DNA from: Wuchereria bancrofti
Taxonomy: Eukaryota > Nematoda > Chromadorea > Rhabditida > Onchocercidae
DNA: 64,000 nucleotides
Assembly (NCBI GenBank): GCA_005281725.1
Contig: SSBO01000001.1
Coordinates: 9,607,334-9,671,333 of the forward strand
Direction: 5' to 3'
Part shown: positions 1 to 22,709 of the stretch, piece by piece
Position numbering within the stretch: position 1 is the stretch's first letter
Layout of the letters: every line of letters starts with the position of its first letter
Notes under the pieces: model-generated
Database searches by the model: none
Seen by the model: only the letters and a program-made list of their open reading frames with translations
Told to the model about the DNA's origin: nothing
Program-made: the position numbers and the translations under genes

Positions 1-11592
<11,592 letters not shown>

Positions 11593-11595
11593 TAT

Positions 11596-11604
11596 CTAAA
11601 TATC
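11596..11604 (-). other. probable trans-splice acceptor of the Furry gene
   Basis: GATATTTAG lies three bases before the first ATG of the Furry model, and the TAG it contains is an in-frame stop. A 3' splice acceptor this close to the start, with no matching upstream coding exon, fits nematode spliced-leader addition. A short non-coding 5' exon is the alternative. Confidence 0.5.
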
Positions 11605-12999
11605 AACCGATCGTTCCATTAAGACGGATAAATACCGGTTCATCGATAAAGGCATAAAAATTTCCATTACTACAAATTAGCCAATTAATTATCAGTGAAA
11701 TAAAAATGCAAAGAGAAATTATGTTACATATAAAATATAATAATGAAATTATTATATTTCAAGCATATTTCAATGTCAGTCATTTACTATACATTTTACT
11801 ATAACATCAAATTTTCATTTGAAACGTAAATTTTCAACATTCACACTTACATGTTTTATCTCATTAATTAAATTTTTAAGACCAAAAAAGCTTGGACAAT
11901 ATCGATGAATCTTTACATATGTCTCAGTGTTACTTACCATCCATTTTATTATACTAGTAAAGTTTTAATGCATAAAAAAAAAGACCGAACAATTAAATTA
12001 ATTTCAGTCAATGAAAACTAGTTAAAGCTTGCCTCTTTGCTTTGCTATTTAATGTTTAGTAATTTTCTATTGCTATTCATTCTATCTTTTCAAACACATC
12101 TCTATTACTTCTTCTTTCTAAAAAATTGTTCAGAATACTGCAAAACTTCAAATAAATTTTCCTTAAAAAAAAGAAAAAAAAAGGACTTTCCAAATTTGTT
12201 GCTAATAGCTTAAAACTAAACGGATTTACTCATTTCCAAAAATGAAAATAATCAACTATGAGACAACATGTTTACATAAAGAACATCGTTTAGGCCGTCA
12301 AATATTCTTTGGTCGTTTATTTTAGTTTTTATGATTTTTGATTTCTTGACATCATAACTTGACAAAATGGGTTGACAGTGGGCATTAAGATTAATTGAGT
12401 TTGCGTTTGTGAGGACATTTGCCGCTGTGTGTGTGACATTTTCCGCTTTTCGCTGTTACACCAAATATTTTGTGGTGAGTGATACGGGTTTTAGTCTCAA
12501 ATTATGAGCAAATGCTTATAATTGTCATGTTATTTTCCCCTTTTTTTTTATATATATTCATAATAAACATCATCACTTATGATAGAATTGTCATTTTGGA
12601 ATAGTTGAATTTTGATTATTTTGTAGGGTTTTTTATGAATTTTACCGATATCTTTCAATATTTCTATGATTGATCATGTTTATTTGCCCGCAAATTTTGT
12701 ATTTCAAATTTCTTCCTAATCCCGATATTTCATGGCGATTATTTATTTAGTTGGATTAGTTCGAAATGTTTATTACGTAAGAATTTGCATGCTTAACACA
12801 TTTTTTTTTAGAGCTTTCTGTATCACTTAATTGTCGTTAATTCATATCTCAATGAATTCAGTTTGCATTTCTCGGATCGTTTCCCACTCTTTTTCCTTTT
12901 CTCTTAATCGCTTATCGTTCTGATTAATTGTAGGCGATAAACATTACATTACTTTGCAATCAAAAATGTACATCTTTTATTACTGGAATATTCTTCCTT

Positions 13000-13014
13000 T
13001 CTTTTCTTTTCAGG
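13000..13014 (+). other. splice acceptor one base before the MADF gene ATG
   Basis: A pyrimidine tract ending in CAG at 13,013 is followed by G and then ATG at 13,015. It decides the start codon of the MADF gene. It may accept a spliced leader or a non-coding 5' exon ending near 12,475. Confidence 0.55.
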
Positions 13015-16000
13015 ATGGAATTTAAGGATTATAATCATGCTTTAATCCACACCGTCCGTAATTCGCCATATTTGTATGATCCATCCAATAAACACTACAA
13101 AAAAGGACGGTCAAGAGTGGAATTATGGGAGGAAGTATCGAAGAAGCTTCAGGCGATGGGATATAAAACTACAGGTTATTATTGTTGCTTAGTTAGCAGT
13201 AAGAATAGTTGCCTTCTTCATTCTAAAATAATTGAAATTAGGTAAGATTAAGATTGGAACTCAATGTTTTTGATGATTATTTGTAAATGGATATTTTTGT
13301 GGTTTTTGTTTTGCGAAAATTAAGAAACTAAAATTAAAAAGAATTTTCTAAAGTCATTTATTGATTAAGTGGGATTAATCCTGTGCTTTTGTAAGAAAAT
13401 TCGTCATGTTGTCGGGAAATCATCAGTGATATGTCAGTAAAATTAATCAAAATTTATGCTGTTCGGCATGCTGAATACAAAAGCAACTAATTGCAAAGTG
13501 CTACAAACTTTAAAACTTAAGTTCATAGCTTCTACATATTTGGTTTTTTTGGGATCGTACAGGATGAAGCCAATTATAATAAAGGAGATTGTTGATCAGC
13601 TACTGCTACTGCAATTATTTCGATCTTTGTTGTCGATGAGTCAGCACTTGGTTACTGAAGTACTGGGTATGCCTCAGTTCTTGCCTTCTCTCTCATTGAA
13701 TGTTTTTATCGAAGGTAAGAATCTTGTGGTACGATAACGTTAGTAATCATAAATATTAGGGGGATGTTGCAGGTGAGAAATGTCGTGAACGCTGGAACTG
13801 CTTGAAGGGACGATTTGTGAGAGAGCGAAATACTTTAAAAAAGTTGAGATCAAATTCACTGCCTTATGTTCCAAGATTTTCATTCTATTCTGCGATGAAA
13901 TTTGTGGAACCATTTTTGCCTGATTCGCTGCAGTTAGTTTTTTTTTTTTCTTATTTTTTTTTCCTTCTTGCTAAATTTAAACTTTGTTTTGTCTTTATCG
14001 CTTATTTGACACATGCATCTTTTATATTAAATAATAGTGTTTTGCCTTATTCAATATCGTTATGCCTGGAGATGAAGTTGGTACTCTACCGGACAATATT
14101 TACTATATTGCCGTAGGACATTCAATAACAGAGTCTTATTTACTGCTTTGAAAATATCTTCAATGCGTCATTATACATTGTGTAATGACTTCGCATTAGG
14201 GTGGATTTAATTCATCAAACTTGAATAACATATTTTTTTTATCGCTTTTAAATCTTGCGTGATGTTTGCAGAACAATTTCATCATTGAAACCACTTGATA
14301 TATTTTTGTTTTTAGCTTTTTATAAAAAATTGGGATTTGGTTGTTTTACTAGGGCAGTTTTGAAAGACCTTTTTCAGAAAGCAGCCACATGAATATAATC
14401 CAATAGATTTTCAAGCATCCGTGAAATACGAGACTAGCTCAAACAATAACATAGAAGAAAGTATTGACAAGTTAGTTTTGGATTTGCTTAATTGTATGCA
14501 TCTGTTACCACTGCTTTGTTTTTACTAAATATTATTCTCTTGACGGATTTTTTTTTATGTTATTTCAAGATATTGACATCAAAATATCAATCCACGTTTC
14601 ATATTATTGCACTGAACTTAAGCCTGGTATATTTTCCTTTCAGACAGCTTCATCGATTATTGACACAAAATGGTACAACAGCAAATCACGAAGCTATGAA
14701 TACAAACGAATTTGTTGACGGTTCACAAGAATCTCAACCATCTGCTGCAGTTGCAACCAATAGTGTAACGGTACATGCATTGCAAAGAATACCATTGGTG
14801 GGTACGGATTGTGCTCAAATTTATCCTCTGAATGAGTCTTCTTTTACAAATGATCCATTTGTGGTTGATTTGACAAATACAAAATGTTGGAATGACATTG
14901 ATCAAGCTTCATCTAGTACATCTTGGCAATGGTACCACGATGAGCTTCTGAAATTCGTCAATTTTTTTGAAATACCATCATATCAGTCAGGTTCAACATA
15001 TGATAGAAATACAAAAATCATTCCAAGCTGTAGTTTTCTAACCATGCTTATTGAGACCAATCTATATTTATACACTAATTTACCAATACGAATGGATGAT
15101 ATTGTGCCTCGGATGCTTTTGGCTTTGTACACTGGTCTATTGGATGAAGGAAGCGGTGAACCGTATTTCTCACATTTTATATGGCCATTAGAATTGGAAC
15201 GAAATAGTTACGATTGGGATGGAGCAGTGGAGACAATCATTTCACGATATTCATCATCTGTACCACAATCTGTTGATGGTATTATAAATACTGTCATGGC
15301 GCTGTTGAACTTCGATGATAACCATGAAGATGTCCGAAGTTTGGTTGAGCAGCTTATTCAAAATGATTTGAAGGAATCTTTGCTTCTTAATTTGCGATTA
15401 CTCCTTTGTGGATTTCAATTATTAACTCTGAAGACTTCTACTTTTTGCAGTAATTTAAATCGAATTTTGGAAGAATCATTGGATGGAGTCATAAATCCAT
15501 TTGCTAATTGGCAGTCTGATCAGTTCCGATTGAGCTGCATACAAATGAATTTGCAACAGTTCAAAGCAACGATAGCTTTTACTACTTATCATTGTACTCA
15601 TTTGGAAGGGCGCAGTAGTTCTGTTTTGCAGAAGTCATTTTTCCGCCATTTTATATTTCACAATATTTTGTGCTATCGCTTGATCTATGACGCTCAAGAA
15701 ATCAGTTCTACTCCAATGCATGAATTTTCACGGTTCTTCTTCACTGGTGTGATGAAAAAACAACTTGAAATCTTGTATACAGCACTGAATCTATATCAGG
15801 ACAATGGTTTCCGGATATCAGAAAGCCGTTTTCATGGATTTAGTTTTCCGGAAGATGCCACAGCTCTATATTTTCCAATTTGTCAGCTTCTTTCACCTCT
15901 ATTCTGTCTCTGTTTGACTCCAAAAATGTTACCCGAACTCTACGCAGTATTGTATGGCTATATCGATAAGACGATGGCAGTTGGTGAATATAAAATTGAG

Positions 16001-17125
16001 GGACTGATTGAATCAGAGCAACAACGATGGATAGAAGAAGGACGTGAAGTAAGCGCTATATTATATTTTGATATTAGAATTAAATTTCTATGTAGCTTTC
16101 AGTTTTTCTTGATTAAAGTTTTTGGTCTTTATATCGATATCGACGAAACGCTTGTGTTGTTGATTCATTCTTTTACTATGTTCGTTGTACCATTCGATTT
16201 GAAATTCATCATATTCTTTTTTTTTTTTTGCTTATTCACGGCTAAATCACGAGATAAAAAGATTGTTATAGAGAAAATATAAAATTTGTTTTATGATGTC
16301 GGGAATTCCAAACTTTCTTTATTAGTTTCCATAAATTTTTCAGAAACTTTTTTTAAACTCATCAGCGTCAATAGTTATCTTAATTACTATTTAGCTACAT
16401 CCATATGCTAGAAAAAATTACGTTTAATTACTTACTCCTAAAATGAAATCCTTCATTTTTATTTTTTTATTTGTCTTCATCTAGTGAAGATTCATTTTTG
16501 TTTTGATTCATATCTCTTTAGCTGAAATTAAACCAATTTTTTTCTGGCGGGGTCTCGGTCAAATTTTCAGTATTTCCGATGGTGTATTCCAGTAAAATCA
16601 AAAAAGATTTGTTTACTCTTGCTGGGTTGAAATTCAAAGTTATACAACATCCTAGGCTTTTGAGTGGAGTATCTGCAAAGTTATAAGTTCTTAATTATTA
16701 AAAAATTTTCAAATCAGTTTTCGCAATTAAAATACCTTAGCTTATCTTCTGCTAGTTTTACTTTTTTTATAGTGATTTCCTTATTGAATTTTTAGTTTCA
16801 CTGTGAAGTGAAGATATTGGTCAGCAGGATTAATTTTCCTGAGAATGTATATATTTTGCTTCAGGTGTGATTGAGCTGATAACAGTTGTGAAAATCGACG
16901 AAGTTAGTGAGTTCCTAAAGAGATAGAGGGATATGTTAATTCCATATCAAATTAGAGAGCTGATATATGCTGTTTATTATGTAAACTTCTTTTCTAACTG
17001 AACGTTTGAAAACAGTTAAATTGCTCTGATAATAACACATAAATTTGAAATGTGAATAATCTAAGTGATTTCTTTTTTAGGTGCGGAAATTAATTGAACA
17101 TCGAAAAATAAATGCTAACAATTAA
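13015..17125 (+). CDS. MADF-domain protein with unrecognised C-terminal region (620 aa)
   Basis: Exons 13015-13174, 13773-13932, 14378-14470, 14644-16048 and 17081-17125 join in phase to 1,863 bases (620 codons plus stop TAA). ATG follows acceptor TTTTCAG|G. Residues ~6-102 form a MADF domain (Adf-1 type, Myb/SANT-like helix-turn-helix DNA binding): LIHTVRNSPYLYDPSNKHYK, then VELWEEVSKKL (W38), the CRERWNCLKGRFVRER block (W61), and a closing aromatic helix SFYSAMKFVEPFL. The MADF domain is split by the first intron in the middle of a Gly codon, so a single uninterrupted frame misses it. Residues ~138-620 come mostly from one long exon and are rich in Leu, Phe and Tyr; they look folded but match no family I recognise. 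MADF proteins usually act as transcription factors; DNA binding here is inferred. Alternative: exon 4 onward is a separate trans-spliced gene with its own ATG at 14,696. Confidence 0.8.
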
Positions 17126-19399
17126 TTGATCCAAGACGGAAATGCAGTCTAAGTTTTATTTCCTCTCCGATCATGTTTCAAGTGGTGCATCAGCTATTTA
17201 ATTTTGATTCTTTCAGTTTGCAGTAGAAGGATAAGCTTAATGTTCGTTCAAAGTGATTTGTTATGTCGCTACTTTTCAACGTTAATTCATCATATTTATT
17301 TGTTAGGATAATGCTTTTTAATGATTGGAAAGATATTCGATCTAACCAATCCAAACATCTTTTACATCTCTCTGCTTTACAGAATGATTCCCAGTCTGTG
17401 CGTATCCATTTTTATTTTGGTCTAATTTCTTTTTTTAAATTACTTTTAATTTTAATTAATTTTGCGAGTAGGCAAAAATTTCTTCAATTTTTTTTCCCCT
17501 TTTTGCTTTCTGTTGAATTGTTAGACTGATTTCGTCATAGGAGATAAACTCTTAATATATATTTAAAAATAACGATAAAATTAAAAATAACGATAAATTA
17601 AAATAACGATAAAACATTGGCGAAATCATACTTCAAATGTTAACTATAATAAATGGTAAGAAGTTAGCATATAATTTGCAGAATTAGCTACCTCATCTGA
17701 TTCTTAAAATTTCTGCACGCAGTAAGCAGGAATGAACAATTATTAATTATTAATTTGAGCTTTTTGACAGTTTTTAATTTTTCATCACAAATTGATGGCG
17801 TTGTATTATTTCTTAAATCATTGCAGTTGTTTTTTGATCAGATTAATTTCTTAATATATTGTGTAATTACATATATTTTTGATTTGGTACGTTTTGTATG
17901 TTTTTCATTCAAATAGGTTTTATTTAATTACTGCTGAATCTTTTCTGACTTTTTTTTATCTTTTTATAGCTTTGAAAGAAATTGTCAAGTTAAATTTTTA
18001 TTTTCACTTATATATTTTACATTGCATTTATCAATCTAATATTTTTTTTTTTTTTTTTTTGTATGTATTTAGTATAGAAATTCAAACCATTCAAAATTCG
18101 CAAAGGATTGTTATTGAGAAGGTTTTTTGATGAGTGTTCAACTGGCATATAATAACCAGTTGCAATCGTTTTTATTGCGTATCATTTATCATTTTTTATT
18201 TACATATAATTACTACAGCAGGAATCCTTTATTCATCGATTGTGCTTTCGACATGGATTTTTGAACTATTTAGGGTTTAGTTTTTTTTCTTTTTTTTTTT
18301 TATATACATATATATGTATTTATGTATTCATGATCATATCTGATCTAAGGATATGAAAGGTTGGGTTGATCATTTTTGTGATTACAGGTTGTCATTGAAG
18401 TTTTTGCTTTATTTTTTTGCCAAGTTTAAATTGATTTTTTTCTTTTTATTTTGAATTAACCAGTTGATCATTTTAGCTTTCGATTTCACTTTCTTCTCTT
18501 CAACACCATGCTTTATCATTATTGCGGTATAAATGAACTCCATTGTGCTGCAGTTTTTGACTTGCTTACTTTTACTTATCATATTTGTTGAAATATTAAA
18601 ATTAGCAACAGTGGTAAAGTACTCATTGAAATTTTGAAAGTGGCAAAAATTTTTTAAATATAAAAATTCATAAATAGCATATATAATTTTTGTGCCAATT
18701 TTGAATTTAAAAATTGGTTAAATTAGAAAATTAGGAATTTTCGATTTTATCGCTGTTTTTATCATGTTTTTAGTTTAATTTTTCATTGTTTGCTTATTGT
18801 TTGTTTTCTTCTGGAAATGCTGTAATTTGTTTCAAAAAAAAAAAAAATTTGTGAATACCTTCATCGGTATTGTATAATGTCTGAAACGGATCAGTTTCTT
18901 TGTAAAAATAGATTGATGATGTTCCTGTGTTAATCATTGCCGAAGTTTCATTCATTCTTGCTATACAGTACTCACTGTTTACATTCTATAAATTAATTGG
19001 TTGTAATTAATAAAATTTCAATGGCAACATAAATGAAGTTATTTCAGACTGATTGGATTATCTTTTTAAGGAAATAATAATCTTTTAGGTTGAAAATATT
19101 TATATTAAAAGAGATCTTTAATCAATGTTGCAGTTATTACGAGAATGAATTTTACTATTTTACGGAACAGCTAATAAAATTAAAGAAAAGTGAATAAAAG
19201 AGAAATTATAGTTTTGAGAGATAATCTTTGCTCTATGTATGACCACATTTCTATTAGGGCTCAAAATCTAAACATTCAGTTTTTTTTTTTTTTTAAATTA
19301 AAGCTAGTAATATAAGCTTGGAAAAATTTGTTTCTGATTTAGCATAATTAGAAATTGTAAATGCAAAAAAAAAAAATTGGGGAATTTTTCAAAAATTCA
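17126..19399. other. non-coding interval downstream of the MADF gene
   Basis: Presumed 3' UTR and convergent intergenic DNA between the MADF gene and the leftward 211-residue gene. It holds long T runs (for example near 18,042-18,060 and 18,290-18,300) and a short triplicated unit around 17,562-17,614 built from TTAAAAATAACGATAAA. Open frames here begin with non-ATG codons or are T-rich and carry no family signal. Confidence 0.5.
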
Positions 19400-20985
19400 T
19401 TATACCAATGAGTCTGATGATTCTGTAGCTTTCGATACACTTTTTGCGCTTCGAGTAGTACTTTTTGGCGTAGCACTGTCATTTGTTTCTTTTCTAAAAA
19501 AAAAAAAAAAGCAAATTTCATAAAATTATGAAATTGAATAATATATGAACCAGTTTATCTGGTAATATACGAATCAATTCAATTACAGGTATTTCTTATT
19601 TTTATATTGGAAAGTTATCAGTAAGAGAAATTAAATTAAATTACAAGAATACTTTAAAATGTATTCTAGAAAAATTGGTATATCTGTTCACTTACATATT
19701 AGATTCACTTAGAATGTTTGTTTCTTCGCTTTTATTAGATTGTTGAGATGTTAATTGATCCTAAAATATAGTAATTTAATATTTAATTCTAAGCAATCTA
19801 TACATTTCTACTGTAATTGTTGACATTTAAAAATAAATTTAACAATTTGTAATTCATTTTTTTCTTTTTTTTTATTTCCTTTCCATGGAAACGAGCAAAT
19901 TGCATGTATACTGAACTGCTCTACATTGATTTTAAGACTTATAATTCTTCATAGTTATATTAATTTGTGTTAAAATTCTGACAATAATTATGTTTGTATT
20001 ATTTGCATATTAATTAATAAATCAAAATATGGATTAATAGTTGATTTTTAGATTGAATATTACATTAATTTCAATTAAATAATTTAAATAATTTAAGAAA
20101 CTTGAAGCAATAATGCAATAGTTTAGTGTTTTTTCTCTCTCTCTTTTTTTTTTCTTATGAAATTGAAATTTATGTTTAGAAAGAAGTGTTCAATTGTTAT
20201 TTCTTCGAAATTTACATCTAAAATTTGATAATAGTTAAATCCAAGATCAGTAATTTCTTCCGATAAAAAAACATGAGCTGTATAACATGGTTGTGACAGT
20301 TGCGACAATTGCGACATTTCTTCATCGAATTGAGAACTTTTCAAATCATCCGATGTATTTTCCGATGATTGTGTTAAAGCAATCTTATAAATTGAGCTGA
20401 AATGAAACGAACAAACAATTCATTTTCAAATAATAATTTAAAAAAAAAAAAAAGATACTTTAAAATACTTACAATTGCTGTTGCTAACAGTATAATTAAT
20501 TATTTGTATTTTATTAATGAGGAAAATTTCACAAAACAAATCTAAACTTACTGAATGTTATCTTCAGATCATTGCAAATTTTTGTGTTCAAATTAAATTG
20601 CAAATAAAATTGAAATAAATTACAAAAATTAAATTACAAATGGAAATTTTATGACATAATTCAAAAAAGAAAAAAGGAGATTTGCTCACTTTTCACTGCA
20701 ATTATCGCCTGTTTGATTTTGAATTGATGATTTCAATTTATTGTTGACAATGGATGAAATTGAAAAATTGGAAAATGTTTCATTTGATTCAATCATTGTA
20801 TTTTCATCATAACTGCTACTACTACTACTACCACTGCTACCACTGCTATTATGACAAGTTCGAAGTGCATACACTGATGAGTCATCATCAATGGTGTATG
20901 ATTCATTCAATAATTTCAATTTTGTGAAATGTGTCATTTCCTCATTTATCGTTTTATTGCTGTTACTACTTAATAAGTCAGACAT
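19400..20985 (-). CDS. 211-residue Ser/Asn/acidic-rich protein, unknown function
   Basis: Exons 20985-20690, 20396-20216, 19760-19696 and 19493-19400 join in phase to 636 bases (211 residues plus TAA). ATG opens MSDLLSSNSNK. The protein is hydrophilic and low in complexity: a poly-Ser run (about residues 49-58) encoded by a trinucleotide repeat, many acidic residues, and a SQLSQLSQ stretch in exon 2; the C-terminus, ending KATESSDSLV, is Lys/Thr/Ser-rich. No signal peptide, membrane segment or catalytic motif is visible, so an intrinsically disordered, probably phosphorylated intracellular protein is the best guess. Support comes from GT/AG sites, including GTAAGTG and GTGAGC donors, and unbroken phase across three introns. 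No family recognised. The first exon lacks an adjacent splice acceptor, so an upstream exon remains possible. Confidence 0.65.
20814..20850. repeat. trinucleotide repeat encoding a Ser run
   Basis: An imperfect ACT/ACC/GCT trinucleotide run on the plus strand reads as AGT/AGC serine codons on the minus strand, inside exon 1 of the 211-residue gene. Such runs vary in length between strains. Confidence 0.7.
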
Positions 20986-22041
20986 TTTTGTTGCATCAAA
21001 TAAGCGTACTGTTACGTACAGTTAAAATGATAGCAAAATAAAAAAATAACTAATTGAAACAAAATTATATTTAAATTAGTTTTTATGTAAATTTAAAATA
21101 AAATATGCATTAAAATTTTCAAATGCATTTATGAGTTTTTAATCGCAATTAAATTTTATGCCATTTTATCTCATAAATCTATGAGAATAATAAATTAAAC
21201 ATAGTAAATGCACTGATGCTAAATTTTATTTTAATCAAGTAAGAAAGATTGTAATTTTTATTTTAATTAAGTAAAAAATGAAATGACTTAAAAAAAAAGG
21301 AAATGATAAGATTTATATTTTCATGAATTTTCAATAAATAGACAGTTATAATTACAATCAGTTACTTAAAATAATTAATTATTGAAATTATTCAATTAGT
21401 TGTTTAAACGTTTCATCAGATTAATTATGAAATTATTTCAAGAACTTGCGAACATATTTAAAGATTAGATAAATTTTACATTTATATCAACTAATCCTAA
21501 AAATGAATTTAAGGGGAATTGAGCAGCTCCAGTTTTACATAACTCATACATTTCAGTGTCAATCCTTCATTATTTAATTAATTTAAATAAATTTGATAAG
21601 CGTTTCATTCTACATTTCCACTTATACATTTGTTTATCGAAGATAATTCTTTCTTTTTTAACTATCCCATAGCAAACTTTTAATATTTACTTTCTAATAA
21701 TGATACATTGATAATTTTGGAATTATAGTTCGTTATAAATTTCATCATAACAGCTCTTCTTTTTTTTTTGAATTGAAATTTTATCATCGTTTTGTTATAC
21801 AATCATAATATATCTAATTGATCAAATTATCAATGTATTACTTTTTTTAATAAAATTTAATCAGAGTTAAAATTTTTTATTGAAAAATTTCTGATATTTG
21901 AATTATTCTTTTTCTGAAATTATTAAAATAATTTCAAATTAAAAAATGTTGGAAAAAAATTATTAAAAACAAAAAAATTAATAAAACTTAAAATTGTTTT
22001 ATGAAAAAGATTCAAAACGTTGCAGTAAATGTGACACCGAT
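20986..22041. other. AT-rich intergenic spacer
   Basis: About 1 kb of very AT-rich DNA between the 211-residue gene and the tRNA cluster. It should hold the promoter of the leftward gene. No coding exon, tRNA or clear repeat array is visible. Confidence 0.5.
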
Positions 22042-22123
22042 GCAGCGGTGTCCGAGTGGTTAAGGAGTTTGATTAGAAATCAAATGGGCTCTGCCCGCGT
22101 AGGTTCGAATCCTGCCCGCTGCG
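22042..22123 (+). tRNA. tRNA-Ser (anticodon AGA)
   Basis: An 82-base type II tRNA. Acceptor GCAGCGG pairs perfectly with CCGCTGC and leaves discriminator G. The D arm is TCCGAGTGGTTAAGGA. Anticodon stem TTTGA/TCAAA encloses loop TTAGAAA with AGA at positions 34-36, decoding TCT and, after A34 to inosine editing, TCC and TCA. The extra arm is typical of serine tRNAs and the T loop GGTTCGAATCC is intact. A TTTTT Pol III terminator begins about ten bases downstream. Confidence 0.95.
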
Positions 22124-22627
22124 CCTCAACACTTTTTGATGCAATCATTAGAAAATTACAGCTTAAAACGGCGATAAGTCATTTTCGTTATTCTCAAAAT
22201 ATTTATGTTTATCCTTCCTCTTTCACTGTAAATTTCAACAATTTATTTTATTAATAAATGAACGAGAAATTTTTAATTTGAACAAAATTTCAAACAAATT
22301 TACCAAATATTTTTTGTTCAAAATGTTTTTTTCGGAATAGTTTTGAATTGCAAAAATGAAATTGAAATATTCAAAATTAAGCCTTTAGTTAAAGTAATTT
22401 TTGAGTTGTAATAAAATATTTCATCTTCATTATTACTATCATCTTCAAGACATTTGATTGGATTACTTTTGAATAATTTTAATTTCCCATTTTTTTTTAA
22501 ATTTTCATGCTCTTTCAGATTATCTATTAAGGGAAAATTTTCATTTGAAATTTTCAATTAAATTGTTCCATCGAAAAATACCACTAATTTTTCAGTAAAA
22601 ATTTTGAGGTCACCACGATTAGTGGTT
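22124..22627. other. spacer between first two tRNA-Ser copies
   Basis: AT-rich DNA carrying the Pol III terminator of the first tRNA. A 79-codon minus-strand open frame (22,318-22,557) has protein-like composition but no ATG and no splice acceptor after its upstream stop, so it is not called. Confidence 0.5.
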
Positions 22628-22709
22628 GCAGTGGTGTCCAAGTGGTTAAGGGATTTAACTCGAAATCAAATGGGCTCTGCCCGGGTAGGTGCGAATCCTA
22701 CCCGTTGTA
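22628..22709 (+). pseudogene. degenerate tRNA-Ser-like copy (anticodon CGA)
   Basis: Same 82-base length and layout as its neighbours, but damaged. The anticodon stem TTTAA/TCAAA has an A-C mismatch. The acceptor GCAGTGG/CCGTTGT needs three G-U pairs. The T loop reads GGTGCGAATCC instead of GGTTCGAATCC, changing an otherwise invariant T. The anticodon loop CTCGAAA would give CGA. The internal promoter (B box) is altered, so transcription is doubtful. A tRNA-scanning covariance score would settle whether it is functional. Confidence 0.75.

Larger units (their letters stand above)
11593..13014. promoter_or_regulatory. intergenic region between divergent Furry and MADF genes
   Basis: About 1.4 kb with no supported coding sequence separates two head-to-head genes. 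A possible non-coding 5' exon for the rightward gene ends near 12,475, where GTGAGTGAT looks like a strong donor; its intron or outron would end at the TTTTCTTTTCAG acceptor at 13,013. Promoters for both genes should lie here, but I see no convincing TATA or initiator motif. Confidence 0.4.

Noticed and set aside
13456..13737. 93-codon plus-strand open frame in the MADF gene
   Set aside because: It lies wholly in intron 1; the MADF domain continues across that intron in phase, and the frame shows no family signal.
22318..22557. 79-codon minus-strand frame between tRNAs with coding-like composition
   Set aside because: It has no ATG, its upstream in-frame TAA is not followed by a splice acceptor, and no partner exon was found.
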